Source of the DNA: Paenibacillus curdlanolyticus YK9
Lineage (GTDB): Bacteria > Bacillota > Bacilli > Paenibacillales > Paenibacillaceae
Assembly (NCBI RefSeq): GCF_000179615.1
Contig: NZ_AEDD01000005.1
Location: 15,928 to 50,927 of the forward strand
Length of the DNA: 35,000 bases
Direction: 5' to 3'
Made by a program: the position numbers and the translations under genes. Below the pieces are notes generated by a model. The model did not search any database and was not told the origin of the DNA. It saw nothing but the letters and a program-made list of their open reading frames with translations. Below are positions 5,955 to 15,099 of this stretch, one piece after another (within the stretch, counting starts at the first letter, position 1; each line of letters begins with the position of its first letter).

Positions 5955-8900
5955 ATGCCGGTTATTTTGGAAAGCAGCCGTAAGCCCGTGAAGCCCTTCA
6001 AGCAGCTGCCCTGCTGCTTTGTTCCGAATAGGGGACAGCTGAACAACGCCCAGATTCGATATGGATCGAAGGGCGCGACATTCGAAGCCGCTTTTACATC
6101 CGAAGGGGCTATCTTTACGTTGTTCGACAGATTTCTCCAAGATGGACAGGAGCAAGAATTGCGGAGCACCCGGCTGGATTTTCGCTTCCTGAACGCGAGA
6201 GCGGATGTACAGCCAGAAGGGGAACAACAAACGGACGGTAAGGTCCATTATCTACGAGGCGCTGATCCGACCGATTGGCGGACCGATCTCCCCTCGTATC
6301 TGAAGCTCGTCTACCGTGAGCTATGGCCGGGGATCGATCTGGTGTTTCGGGGCGAAGGGCAAAGCCTGAAATACGAGTTCATCGTTCAACCGGGCGCCGA
6401 CACGGCGAACATTCGATTTGCATATGTGGGCGCTGAACGCCTGATGCTTGACGAAAATGGCAACATGGACATCCTGACGCCATTTGGCTCCATCATCGAC
6501 CCCCGTCCGATTTGCTATCAACAAGTGGACGGCCAGAGAATCGACTTTCCCGGCTCGTTCGTGCTGGAATCCGATGGACCGGAGCAGGATCAGCCCGCAA
6601 TCGGGTTTCACATTGATCCAGCCTATGACCGAAATGTAACGCTCGTCATCGATCCGGGATTGGTGTATTCCACCTACTTGGGCGGCTCAGGCAACGATGA
6701 AGTATTCGGCATCGCGGTCGACCCTCAAGGCAACGCCTATGTCACGGGCATTACAACCTCCACCGATTATCCAGTTACCCCCGGCGCTGTACAGACGGTA
6801 ATCGCTGGGGACAGGGACGTTATTATAACGAAGCTGAATCCTACCGGAACCGCGCTCGTCTACTCCACCTATCTGGGCGGAACGGCTTACGATACCGGAC
6901 TGGCTATCGCGGTGGATAGCGATGGCCATGCTTTCGTGACGGGACGGACATACTCCGACAATTTCCCGGTTACCTCAGGCGCCATCCAAACGACCTTCGG
7001 CGGCACCAGCGATGCTTTCATTGCCAAGCTAAACCCCGCCGGAAGCGCCCTTATCTATTCGACCTACTTAGGCGGGGACGGGCATGATTACGGTGCAGGC
7101 ATCGCCGTCGATTCTTCGGGGAACGCATGCGTGACGGGATTCACGGCTTCCGCCAATATGCCGACGACGCCCGGCGCGTTTCAGACGGTATATGCCGGCA
7201 ATAACGATTGTTTCGTGGCAAAGCTGAACGCTGCTGGAACCGCTCTTATCTACTCCACCTTCGTGGGCGGAACAGGCGGCGAGAACGGAACCGGCATAGC
7301 TGTCGATGCGGCCTCGAACGTGTATATAACGGGGAACACGGCCTCCATCAATTTCCCGACGACACCGGGCGCGTTTCAGACGACTAGGAAAGGTACGGGT
7401 GACGTGTTCGTCACCAAGCTGAATCCCGCTGGCAGCGCCCTCGTCTATTCCACTTACCTAGGCGGATCGTTAACCGAATACGGATACGGCATTTCGGTTG
7501 ACACCGCCGGCAACGCCTATGTTGCGGGCTATACGCGCTCCAGCGATTTCCCAACGACCGCTGGCGCTTATCAGCCGACGTTCGGCGGCACGAACGATGC
7601 CTTCGTCACCAAGCTGAACCCCACCGGGAACGCCCTTATCTATTCCACTTATTTAGGCCGAACAAATACCCAAATTACGTACGGCAGCGGACTGGATGAG
7701 GCCGGCAATGTATTCGTGACGGGCTATACATTATCGAACGATTTTCCGACGACGCCGGATGCTCTCCAGACGACATTCGGCGCGCCAAGAGACGCTTTTG
7801 CAATTAAGCTGAATGCGACCGGAAGCTCGCTCATTTATTCAACCTTCTTGGGCGGAACAGGCGTAGACAGCGGGTCCGCCATCGCGGGCGATGCATTAGG
7901 CAACATGTATGTCGCAGGCTATACGTTCGCTACCGATTTCCCCGTCACTCCGGGCGCATTCCAGACGTCACTGCCCGGCCCGATGGCTATCTTCGTTACC
8001 AAAATCGGCCTGGTGCCCGATCTGACAGTCGCCAAAGCTGCCGACCGAACCGATGCCCTGCCGGGAGAGACCGTTACTTATTACATCACGGTAACCAATA
8101 CAGGCGAAGTGGCGTTGACTCAGGTGGGGGTTGAGGATCCTTTGCTTGGTTTGTCCACGATAATTGCCTCGCTGGAGCCCAGTGCGTCGCAAACGTTCAA
8201 TCCTCAGCTCAGCCTCCCTGCCACAGCTGCTCCAGGCCCAATCCTGAACACGGTGACCGTCACAGCGGATCAGCTTGCACAGAGCCGAACGGCGTCAGCT
8301 ACGATTAACGTTGTTGCGGCTCCAGCCTTATCCTTTACGAAGTCTGTGTCGCCTGCTTCCGCCGCGCCGGGGGCTACCGTTGTCTATACGATAACGGCCG
8401 AGAATGTCGGCAATGTCGACTTTACCGGCGTTTTGCTGACCGATTCGCAGCTCGGGCTAAACGAGTCAATCGACCGCATCGGCGTCGGGACGCGCGTGAC
8501 GTACAGCACGCCCTTCGTCATTCCAGCCGACACGCCGAATGGCTCCACGATTGTCAACACCGCCACCATTCAAGGGGATAATCTGCCGAGCAAGCAAGCA
8601 ACCGCCAATGTGCTCATAGCCGGTGCTCCTCGATTGGAGCTGGTGAAAACGGCTGACCGCGTCAGCGTTTTTCCCGGCGGGACGGTCAACTTTACGATTA
8701 AAGTGCGGAATACCGGGAGCATAGACTTGACGAATGTCGTCCTGACGGACCATTTGGCCGGACAGAGCAGAATGCTGCCGAGACTGGCGGTTGGCCAAAC
8801 CGAGCTCATTCAAGTTCCGTTTCTCGTACCCTTGGAATCGCCGGCGCGGGTCTACACGAATACGGTAGATGCCAGCTCGGATCAGACGCCGAAAATAACC

Positions 8901-10490
8901 GCCGATGCCACCGTCGAGGTGCTGCCCGCTCCGCTGCTTGGCGTGCGCAAAGTGCCCGATACAAACACCGCCTCCCCCGGGCAAACCGTCAACTATCGCA
9001 TCGTTGTCGCGAATGGCGGCAACGTGCCGCTGACGGGCATTCGCGTACGCGATCCGCTGCTTGGCGTGGATACGGCTGTTCCAGACCTTTCCATTGGCGA
9101 GAGCCGGCAATTGACGCTGCCGTTCACCATCCCGGCGGATACGCTGATTGGAACCGAGATCGCCAACTTGCTCACCGTTACCTCCAACGAGTCCAGCCCG
9201 TCTGACGTCTTGTCTGTTATTACCGTCATTGGTCAAGGATTATCCCTATCGAAAACGGTGGATACTGTCTCCGCCGCGCCGGGCGCCACGGTTAACTATA
9301 CGCTGACCGTAGCCAACCTACTGAATGTTCCACAGACGAATGTAACGTTACGCGATCCATTTCTCGGAATTAGCGAAACGATCGCGAGCTTGCCGGCTGG
9401 TGGATCGATCGCCCGTTTCGCCTCGTTTGCGGTGCCCGCAGATGCTGCCAGCGGCACCGTGGTGACGAACATACTTGAGGCTGCTTCGGACCAAACGCCG
9501 CTTCAGCGAACGTCAGCCGCTTTCGTCGTTCAATCGTCGCCGGGAGCGCCGACGACGATTACGCTCCGCAAGCTGCCCGACCGCAACGTGGCTAGGCCAG
9601 CCGAAACGATCATCTATACCGTTGAAGTCGTTAATACGGGCAGTAACCTGGCAACCAACATCGTTCTGCTGGATTCGCTAACCGGTGCGCAGACAACAGT
9701 CCCGGCGCTTGCTCCCGGGCAGACCGCGTACGTACAGTTTCCGTTCACCATTCCAGCTGATGCCGTACAAGGAACCGTCCTCGCCAACCGCGTAACCGCG
9801 CAATGGCCGGAGCAGCCAGCCAATGGCGTACCTGTGCAGAGCGATACGCATGTCATTGTCGGCTTGTCGCGTTTCCTCCTGCAATTAACGAACGCTGCCA
9901 ATCCCGTGATTGCTGCCCCCGGCACTGCGGTCCCTTTCACGGTGACCGTCCGGAATCTGAGCGAACAGCGATTGACGAACGTTCGCGTCATTCAGCCGCT
10001 TACGTCATTTAGTACGGATATCTCGTCTCTCGATCCCGGGGAAAGCCGCTCCTTCACGCAGCCGTTTACCATCCCGCCCGATGCGGTCGGAGGAACGGTA
10101 TTTACGAGCCATGCCGTCGCCTTCTCCGACCAAACGCCGCTTCAGCAGGCTCCTTCCTCCGTCACGACAGCCATCCTGCCGAATGCCGCGCTAACCCAAA
10201 CGGTGGACCGGCCAGAAGGCCAGCCAGGCGAAACCGTCTTCTTCACCATTCGGGTCCGCAACACCGGCAACGTCGGCCTGATCAATGCGGCGCTGGAAGC
10301 CCCTCTGTTCCAATTGCGGCTGCGCAGCGATTTCATCCCGATTGGCGCGGACGATTCGATTCGTATCCCGTTTATTCTGCCCGACGTTAATGAAGATACA
10401 ACGATTGTAAGCCGGGCCACCCTCATTTCAGACAATGGGCCCCCTCTGGAAGCAACCGTCTCTGTGCGTGTCATCATCGAGGAGGAGTAA
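5955..10490 (+). CDS. Giant SBBP beta-propeller / DUF11-repeat protein
   Basis: A 1511-residue repeat protein. Residues about 22-235 form the N-terminal domain that usually precedes SBBP repeats (FVPNRGQLN start, LWPGIDLVFRG, YEFIVQPGAD). Residues 236 to about 690 are seven SBBP repeats of about 65 residues (YSTYLGG, GIAVD-x2-GNAYVTG, DFPTTPGA-x-QT, DAFVTKLNP), probably a complete seven-bladed propeller. From about 690 to the end come eight DUF11/CARDB-like beta-sandwich units of about 100 residues (K-x2-D, PGETV-x-Y-x-I-x-V-x-NTGN, IPAD). Such proteins are normally extracellular, yet no signal peptide, sortase motif or anchor is seen, and an in-frame TAA at 5949 blocks an upstream start. The ribosome binding site before 5955 is weak. 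The function is probably adhesive or structural. Confidence 0.85.
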   Translation: MPVILESSRKPVKPFKQLPCCFVPNRGQLNNAQIRYGSKGATFEAAFTSEGAIFTLFDRFLQDGQEQELRSTRLDFRFLNARADVQPEGEQQTDGKVHYLRGADPTDWRTDLPSYLKLVYRELWPGIDLVFRGEGQSLKYEFIVQPGADTANIRFAYVGAERLMLDENGNMDILTPFGSIIDPRPICYQQVDGQRIDFPGSFVLESDGPEQDQPAIGFHIDPAYDRNVTLVIDPGLVYSTYLGGSGNDEVFGIAVDPQGNAYVTGITTSTDYPVTPGAVQTVIAGDRDVIITKLNPTGTALVYSTYLGGTAYDTGLAIAVDSDGHAFVTGRTYSDNFPVTSGAIQTTFGGTSDAFIAKLNPAGSALIYSTYLGGDGHDYGAGIAVDSSGNACVTGFTASANMPTTPGAFQTVYAGNNDCFVAKLNAAGTALIYSTFVGGTGGENGTGIAVDAASNVYITGNTASINFPTTPGAFQTTRKGTGDVFVTKLNPAGSALVYSTYLGGSLTEYGYGISVDTAGNAYVAGYTRSSDFPTTAGAYQPTFGGTNDAFVTKLNPTGNALIYSTYLGRTNTQITYGSGLDEAGNVFVTGYTLSNDFPTTPDALQTTFGAPRDAFAIKLNATGSSLIYSTFLGGTGVDSGSAIAGDALGNMYVAGYTFATDFPVTPGAFQTSLPGPMAIFVTKIGLVPDLTVAKAADRTDALPGETVTYYITVTNTGEVALTQVGVEDPLLGLSTIIASLEPSASQTFNPQLSLPATAAPGPILNTVTVTADQLAQSRTASATINVVAAPALSFTKSVSPASAAPGATVVYTITAENVGNVDFTGVLLTDSQLGLNESIDRIGVGTRVTYSTPFVIPADTPNGSTIVNTATIQGDNLPSKQATANVLIAGAPRLELVKTADRVSVFPGGTVNFTIKVRNTGSIDLTNVVLTDHLAGQSRMLPRLAVGQTELIQVPFLVPLESPARVYTNTVDASSDQTPKITADATVEVLPAPLLGVRKVPDTNTASPGQTVNYRIVVANGGNVPLTGIRVRDPLLGVDTAVPDLSIGESRQLTLPFTIPADTLIGTEIANLLTVTSNESSPSDVLSVITVIGQGLSLSKTVDTVSAAPGATVNYTLTVANLLNVPQTNVTLRDPFLGISETIASLPAGGSIARFASFAVPADAASGTVVTNILEAASDQTPLQRTSAAFVVQSSPGAPTTITLRKLPDRNVARPAETIIYTVEVVNTGSNLATNIVLLDSLTGAQTTVPALAPGQTAYVQFPFTIPADAVQGTVLANRVTAQWPEQPANGVPVQSDTHVIVGLSRFLLQLTNAANPVIAAPGTAVPFTVTVRNLSEQRLTNVRVIQPLTSFSTDISSLDPGESRSFTQPFTIPPDAVGGTVFTSHAVAFSDQTPLQQAPSSVTTAILPNAALTQTVDRPEGQPGETVFFTIRVRNTGNVGLINAALEAPLFQLRLRSDFIPIGADDSIRIPFILPDVNEDTTIVSRATLISDNGPPLEATVSVRVIIEEE

Positions 10491-10548
10491 GCATTGGCTT
10501 ATCAATTGAGGTGTAACCAACCAGAGCATGCGGTGCAGGACAACTAAC

Positions 10549-10593
10549 AAAGCCGTGCTTGCCCGTTTTGGGGCGCAGCACGGCTTTCTTTTT
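10549..10593 (+). terminator. Rho-independent terminator after the SBBP gene
   Basis: Stem AAAGCCGTGCT / AGCACGGCTTT (11 bp) with an inner GCCC/GGGC continuation, followed by TTTCTTTTT on the plus strand. Confidence 0.8.
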
Positions 10594-11076
10594 AATTATG
10601 CGAAGCTTACTCGCCCTGGGCGGACGATAAGCTGACCCAATAGGGCAGATTTCCATGTCCTATTCGCCTGCCAGTTGGCTCGCCGAGCCGAGACGAATGG
10701 CGGACCATTCAGCTAGGTCATTGTAATGAGTACAATGAAACCTCTCTGCTAAACGCTTCCCGGGCATTAGCGTTGCATTTCATACAATAGCAGAGTGAAT
10801 TTTCGTTTTGTATGGCATAACTTTCAACAATGACGGTAGATACTCGTTGTACAATCTGCAATCTACATCGACGGACGAATATGGACAAGCCCCTTCATTG
10901 CACAGACTACAACAACGACTCAATGCGATACTTTTCTATTCCTCGCAATCCCTTCCTCGTAATTTACAAAAACTACTAGTCTACATAACTTCTCCCTAAT
11001 CCTGCGCTGTTCTAATGAGTAGGCAAGGCCATTCATTGTCGGCTCTACATTCCATTCATGAATTGGAGGAGAGGAA
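10594..11076 (+). other. Intergenic region, no gene seen
   Basis: About 480 bases between the SBBP terminator and the DUF4350-like gene. One 63-codon open frame lacks a ribosome binding site and any recognisable motif. Several TACAAT-like hexamers occur, but none has a matching -35 at 16-18 bp, so no promoter is assigned. The last bases carry the GGAGGAGAGG ribosome binding site of the next gene. Confidence 0.5.
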
Positions 11077-13020
11077 ATGAAAAAGCAAATGAGCAAACGA
11101 AATTGGAAACGGAAGGTGGGCATTCATTTATTAGCCTGTACGCTATTCGCGAGCAGCATCGGTATCCCTGGATCAGCAGCGTTCGCCGAGGGGCCTAATG
11201 ATCCCGCTCCCGTGCTGCAGCCGGTTGGGACGCCCAACGGAAAGAAGGTGCTGTTCGACAATACACACGGGCAAACAGCCGGAGCCGCGGATTGGGTCAT
11301 CGACGGCGCATTCTCGGATTATGCGCAAGCGCTCGCCAATCAAGGCTACTATGTAAAGGAATTGCGTAAAACAACGCCGATTACGTTAAGCGATTTGACC
11401 GGGTATGACGTGCTTATCATCGGCGAAGCGAACATCCCTTACAAAACGACCGAGCAATCCGCGATGCTGCAATACGTTCAAAATGGCGGCAGCATTTTCT
11501 TCATCGCCGACCATTACAATGCAGACCGGAACAAAAACCGGTGGGACTCCTCCGAAGTATTCAACGGTTATCGCCGCGGGGCTTGGAGCAATCCGGCACA
11601 AGGAATGGGCACCGAGGAAGCCAACTCTGCCGCTATGCAGAACGTCGCCAGCTCGGACTGGCTCGGCACGAATTTCGGCATCCGTTTCCGTTATAATGCG
11701 ATCGGCGACGTCACCGCGAACAATATCGTTGCCCCGTCGCAAGCATTCGGCATTACGCAAGGCGTGTCCACCGTTGCGATGCACGCCGGCTCTACGCTAG
11801 CTATCATGGACCCGCAGAAGGCAAAAGGAATCGTGTACCTGCCTTCTACCACAACGAAATGGTCGAGCGCGGTCGATCAGGGCGTCTATGAAGGCGGCGG
11901 CGTCAACGAAGGCCCTTATGTTGCTGTATCGAAGGTCGGCCTTGGCAAGGCAGCCTTCATCGGCGATTCCTCTCCTGTCGAGGATGCCACTCCAAAATAC
12001 AAACGGGAAGAAACGGGCGCCTCGAAAACGACGTATGCTGGGTTCCAAGAACAAAACGACGGCACGCTGCTCGTCAACATTGCCAACTGGCTGTCGGTTC
12101 AGGAATCGTATACGAGCCTAAGCCAAGTAAGCGGACTAACGCTTGATCAACCGACCTCGCTGCTTGCAATGGAAAATCCGGCGACTTCAACGGAGCCGCA
12201 AGCGGAACCTTGGGCTGCGCCTGCCGCCGGCTACAAATGGTGGGATCCCTGCACCTTCAAGACCGGCTCCTACGGCACCGGTTCTTGCACCGCTAACAGC
12301 GCGCCAACCGTAGCGAATCCGATCGCTGATCGATCCTTCGCGCAAGGCAGCTCAGCCAGCACGATTGACGCAACCGCAACGTTCTCCGATGCGAACGGCG
12401 ACGCACTGACGCTAACTGCTGCTTCCAGCAATACCAGCGTAGCCACCGTTACGGTGAGCGGCAAGCAGTTAACCGTAACGCCGATTGGCGTAGGCACCGC
12501 TTCGATTACCGTGACGGCAAACGACGGCAATGGCGGAACGGTCAGCGACGTATTTACGGTCACGGTATCGAGCAGTACATCGGTCACGTCGTTAAGCGAG
12601 TATTTCGAGAGCGGCACTAAAGGCGCATATGCCGCAGCTAACGTCACGCTCAGCACCGGCTCGTGGATGTTCAGCAATGCCCTTATCGGCAATTTGAGCA
12701 CCGACAAGAAAATAGGAACGCAAGCGGCTCGCCTGAACGCAGCCGGATACATCCAGATGAATTTCGACGTTGCCTCCGCTGCGGTCGTCAAGCTGAGCGT
12801 TGCGAACTTCAATAACGATTCGGGCGCAACGTGGAAATTGCAAAAATCGACGAATGCAGGAACGACCTGGACCGATGTGACAGCTGCAGCGGCTGCGACT
12901 TCGACCCTGACCGAACAAACCATCGCCGTCAACGAGACTGGCGCTGTCCGATTCAAGATTGTCGTAGCTGGTACGTCCGGCAGCCGCATCAATGTGGACA
13001 ACTTCCTTGTCTTGAACTAG
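11077..13020 (+). CDS. Secreted DUF4350/ThuA-like protein with Ig-like and C-terminal beta domains
   Basis: A 647-residue secreted protein. A long Lys/Arg-rich signal peptide ends near SAAFA-EGP (residue 37). Residues about 57-360 begin KKVLFDNTHGQTAGAADW, with YDVLIIGEANIP and GGSIFFIADHYN, the glutamine-amidotransferase-like fold seen in DUF4350/ThuA-type proteins. A spacer contains KWWDPCTFKTGSYGTGSC, whose two cysteines may form a disulfide. Then come a Big/cadherin-like domain at about 405-505 (FSDANGDALTLTAASSNTSV) and a C-terminal beta-sandwich of about 130 residues (TSLSEYFESGTKGAYAAANV to the end). Start: ATG after GGAGGAGAGGAA. Enzymatic activity is unknown; I see no convincing amidotransferase Cys-His pair. 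It may bind or modify a polymer outside the cell. Confidence 0.75.
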   Translation: MKKQMSKRNWKRKVGIHLLACTLFASSIGIPGSAAFAEGPNDPAPVLQPVGTPNGKKVLFDNTHGQTAGAADWVIDGAFSDYAQALANQGYYVKELRKTTPITLSDLTGYDVLIIGEANIPYKTTEQSAMLQYVQNGGSIFFIADHYNADRNKNRWDSSEVFNGYRRGAWSNPAQGMGTEEANSAAMQNVASSDWLGTNFGIRFRYNAIGDVTANNIVAPSQAFGITQGVSTVAMHAGSTLAIMDPQKAKGIVYLPSTTTKWSSAVDQGVYEGGGVNEGPYVAVSKVGLGKAAFIGDSSPVEDATPKYKREETGASKTTYAGFQEQNDGTLLVNIANWLSVQESYTSLSQVSGLTLDQPTSLLAMENPATSTEPQAEPWAAPAAGYKWWDPCTFKTGSYGTGSCTANSAPTVANPIADRSFAQGSSASTIDATATFSDANGDALTLTAASSNTSVATVTVSGKQLTVTPIGVGTASITVTANDGNGGTVSDVFTVTVSSSTSVTSLSEYFESGTKGAYAAANVTLSTGSWMFSNALIGNLSTDKKIGTQAARLNAAGYIQMNFDVASAAVVKLSVANFNNDSGATWKLQKSTNAGTTWTDVTAAAAATSTLTEQTIAVNETGAVRFKIVVAGTSGSRINVDNFLVLN

Positions 13021-13162
13021 CCCGCTTCACAGGAGCAAGAACTGCCCTGCTCCGCCCATTGCGGTACGGTTGGCTCCCCCCCGATAAGGGCGGCATCCAA
13101 TCCAATCTGCTCGGTTCGGACCGACTCCGTTCGGCTCGGCACGGGCAACAGTGCTTGAGCTC

Positions 13163-13345
13163 TAACGGACTCCACGGACGTTATTCGGGGCTATAGCCGC
13201 CTTTTCCACCTGTAACGGACTCAGTTGCCGCTATTGGAACCAAAATGGGGCCAACTATAGCTAATTCCCGCCAATAAAGGCTCCTGAGTCCGTTAGAATT
13301 AATTCCGCGCGCGATTGCCCCCAATAACGGCTGTACGGTCCGTTA
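13163..13345. repeat. 23-nt intergenic repeat array 2 (two forward, two reverse units)
   Basis: Units at 13163-13185 and 13213-13235 (forward) and 13273-13295 and 13323-13345 (reverse). Start-to-start distance is 50 nt within both pairs. The sequence matches array 1: TAACGGACTC or TAACGGACCG, then a variable centre, then a GCCG-C/T-TATT-like end. The inner units share TAACGGACTCA on opposite strands and the outer ones also match, so the array can fold into nested hairpins. The 13021-13460 gap contains this array and the LPMO terminator; no gene is seen. Confidence 0.8.
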
Positions 13346-13407
13346 GCCACTCCCCATAAGAAACCGCGCCTTCGGCCCCCACGTGAACCCATCTGCTTCT
13401 ACAAATC

Positions 13408-13447
13408 AAAAAAGGGTGCCCCAAGCTTCCGCTTCGGGGACACCCTT
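13408..13447 (-). terminator. Rho-independent terminator of the LPMO gene
   Basis: Arms AAGGGTG-CCCC-AAGC and GCTT-C-GGGG-A-CACCCTT form a long stem with two small bulges around a TTCC loop. On the minus strand it is followed by TTTTTTGATTT. It may also stop plus-strand transcription. Confidence 0.8.
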
Positions 13448-13460
13448 CTTTGCAGCTAAA

Positions 13461-14693
13461 CTAGCTAATCAGCTTCCATACCCCTGCCTGACCCGGCGTT
13501 TCACCTTTGGTCCACCATTGCGCCTGATAAGTGTGTCCCTCGTACGTTACCTTGTCGCCGCCATTGTAGGCCTTGCCCGAGCTCCAAGCCTGAACGCTGC
13601 TTGCCGCGGCCGCTTTCCAGACGTCGGAAATATCCGGCCGATCGCCTTGCGTCCACCAGCCCGCCGTATACTCGACGCCATTATAAATCACCTTGTCGCC
13701 GGCCAAATAGACCTTCGCGCTATCCCACGTCGTGTCCGTGCCCGGCGGCGTCGTTGTCGCAGCTAAAGTGCTTGCCGTTACCGACGCGCTCGCCGAGCGG
13801 TTTCCGGCGTTATCCACCGCCGCCATCGTATATGTGTAGGTCGTATTCGCTGGCAAGCCGCTATCGGTATACGTCGTTTGCGTCGTCGTTCCGATCACCG
13901 TGCCGTTCCGGCTTACTTCATAGTTTTTGATGCCTGCCGAAGCGGTCGATGCTTTCCAGGACAACGTTATGCTGTTTTCCGTATGCCCTGAGCATAGCGC
14001 ATCTGCCGGAACGGTCGGGAGCACAGGCGGGTTCGGCGGCGGCGTCGTGCCGCTGCCTTGCGTCAGGTTCACATCGATTACTTGATAGAAGGCGTTCCCC
14101 GTATCGGCAATTTCCCACACGCTGAGAATCAGGAAGTACCCCGTTCGATCCGTCGGCACGTTGCACTTATGCGTCACCGTCATGCTAGGCTGCTTGTTGC
14201 CGCCGTCAACCGTACAGAATGGCGTTGATTCCAATTGGGCGCGCGTAAGCGGCTTATTCGGGTCCCAGCCAACCTTCGTGATGTAATACTTCCATTCCTT
14301 CGTCGCATGATTCGCGGTGAATTTCCATGTGAAATTGTTCTCGCCGCCCTTCAAGTCGACCTTCTTCCAACGGTCGGCTGTCTGCACGTCCAACTCCGGA
14401 TACTTGCCGACTCCCGCGATCTGTCCGTCCGCCGGACCGGATGCCGGGAAGCCCCCTTTGCCTTCCACGCTTTGCGGCTCGTACTGAATCGCTCCGCAAT
14501 CCTTGTTGACCCCTTGCTGGCACAGGACCGTCCGGCTGGCCGGCGAGTCGATATAGCCATGGGCCGATGCTTTGCCAGCGAACGCTAACAAACAAAATAG
14601 CGCAAACAGCGTGACACCAAACATTGCGACCAGCTTGAACGGACGGGCGCGTGGCGCCAGCCTGTCCCACATCGGTTGCTGCATCATCATCAT
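13461..14693 (-). CDS. AA10 lytic polysaccharide monooxygenase with FnIII and two chitin-binding modules
   Basis: A 410-residue secreted copper enzyme that oxidatively cleaves crystalline polysaccharide, probably chitin. The signal peptide ends at KASA, exposing His45 as the mature N-terminus (HGYIDSPASR). With His129 (FTANHATKEW) it forms the copper histidine brace; Phe202 in NAFYQVIDV is the usual axial residue. The catalytic domain spans about 45-212. It is followed by a Pro-rich linker, an FnIII domain (about 225-312) and two CBM5/12 modules (WDSAKVYLAGDKVIYNG with WWTQGDRPD, and WSSGKAYNGGDKVTYEG with WWTKGETPG). The frame opens 17 codons upstream, but the ATG at 14693 has AGGGG at 7 nt and yields a normal signal peptide. 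Confidence 0.93.
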   Translation of the reverse strand: MMMMQQPMWDRLAPRARPFKLVAMFGVTLFALFCLLAFAGKASAHGYIDSPASRTVLCQQGVNKDCGAIQYEPQSVEGKGGFPASGPADGQIAGVGKYPELDVQTADRWKKVDLKGGENNFTWKFTANHATKEWKYYITKVGWDPNKPLTRAQLESTPFCTVDGGNKQPSMTVTHKCNVPTDRTGYFLILSVWEIADTGNAFYQVIDVNLTQGSGTTPPPNPPVLPTVPADALCSGHTENSITLSWKASTASAGIKNYEVSRNGTVIGTTTQTTYTDSGLPANTTYTYTMAAVDNAGNRSASASVTASTLAATTTPPGTDTTWDSAKVYLAGDKVIYNGVEYTAGWWTQGDRPDISDVWKAAAASSVQAWSSGKAYNGGDKVTYEGHTYQAQWWTKGETPGQAGVWKLIS

Positions 14694-15035
14694 TTCGATT
14701 CCCCTCGCTTTAGCGTAATAACGTTCTTTCCCGAGCATACTCAACCGCTAACCATGCAGCCAGATTCCAAAGGCCCGGGGGACAATTCTCTGCTCGCCGG
14801 CCCCCTGCGGTCGCCCGTTACCGAACAGCCAGCCTCAAGCGTGACCACAGTCGTACGAATTGCTCTCCATGAGCCAAATTTCATCCATAACTGTCAATGT
14901 ACCGTGAATTCTACCCTGTCCCTGTTTTCGTGCAAAATAGGCTCGAATCATCTGTTGGCGACCGTAGGTTATGCTCCCGTATGCCTACCGAATCGGCCGT
15001 TTGCTCCCATGGTCCGTGCCTGAAGCATGACCAAA
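14694..15035 (-). other. Upstream region of the LPMO gene
   Basis: No gene is seen in about 340 bases. A possible minus-strand sigma-A promoter is TTGCAC (14930-14935) and TAGAAT (14908-14913) with a 16-bp spacer, which would give a 5' leader of about 200 nt. The evidence is only two hexamers. Confidence 0.3.
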
Positions 15036-15064
15036 TATCCCCTGCGCCGAACGGCGAGGGGATA
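15036..15064 (-). terminator. Terminator of the second VOC gene
   Basis: TATCCCC-T-GCGCC and GGCG-AGGGGATA form a stem with one bulge around GAAC. The minus strand continues into TTTGG, a short T tract. Confidence 0.6.
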
Positions 15065-15099
15065 CTATTCTCTTAGCTTTTGATGAACCGGAAGCTTCA

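Noticed and set aside
8466..9236. 256-codon minus-strand open frame inside the SBBP/DUF11 gene
   Set aside because: Antisense to the repeat domains of a clear plus-strand gene, with no domain of its own; it follows from the GC-rich repeat composition.
10808..10999. 63-codon plus-strand frame before the DUF4350-like gene
   Set aside because: No ribosome binding site, no motif, composition like intergenic DNA.
12270..13001. 243-codon minus-strand open frame
   Set aside because: Antisense to the Ig-like and C-terminal domains of the DUF4350-like gene; composition is Val/Ala/Thr shadow.
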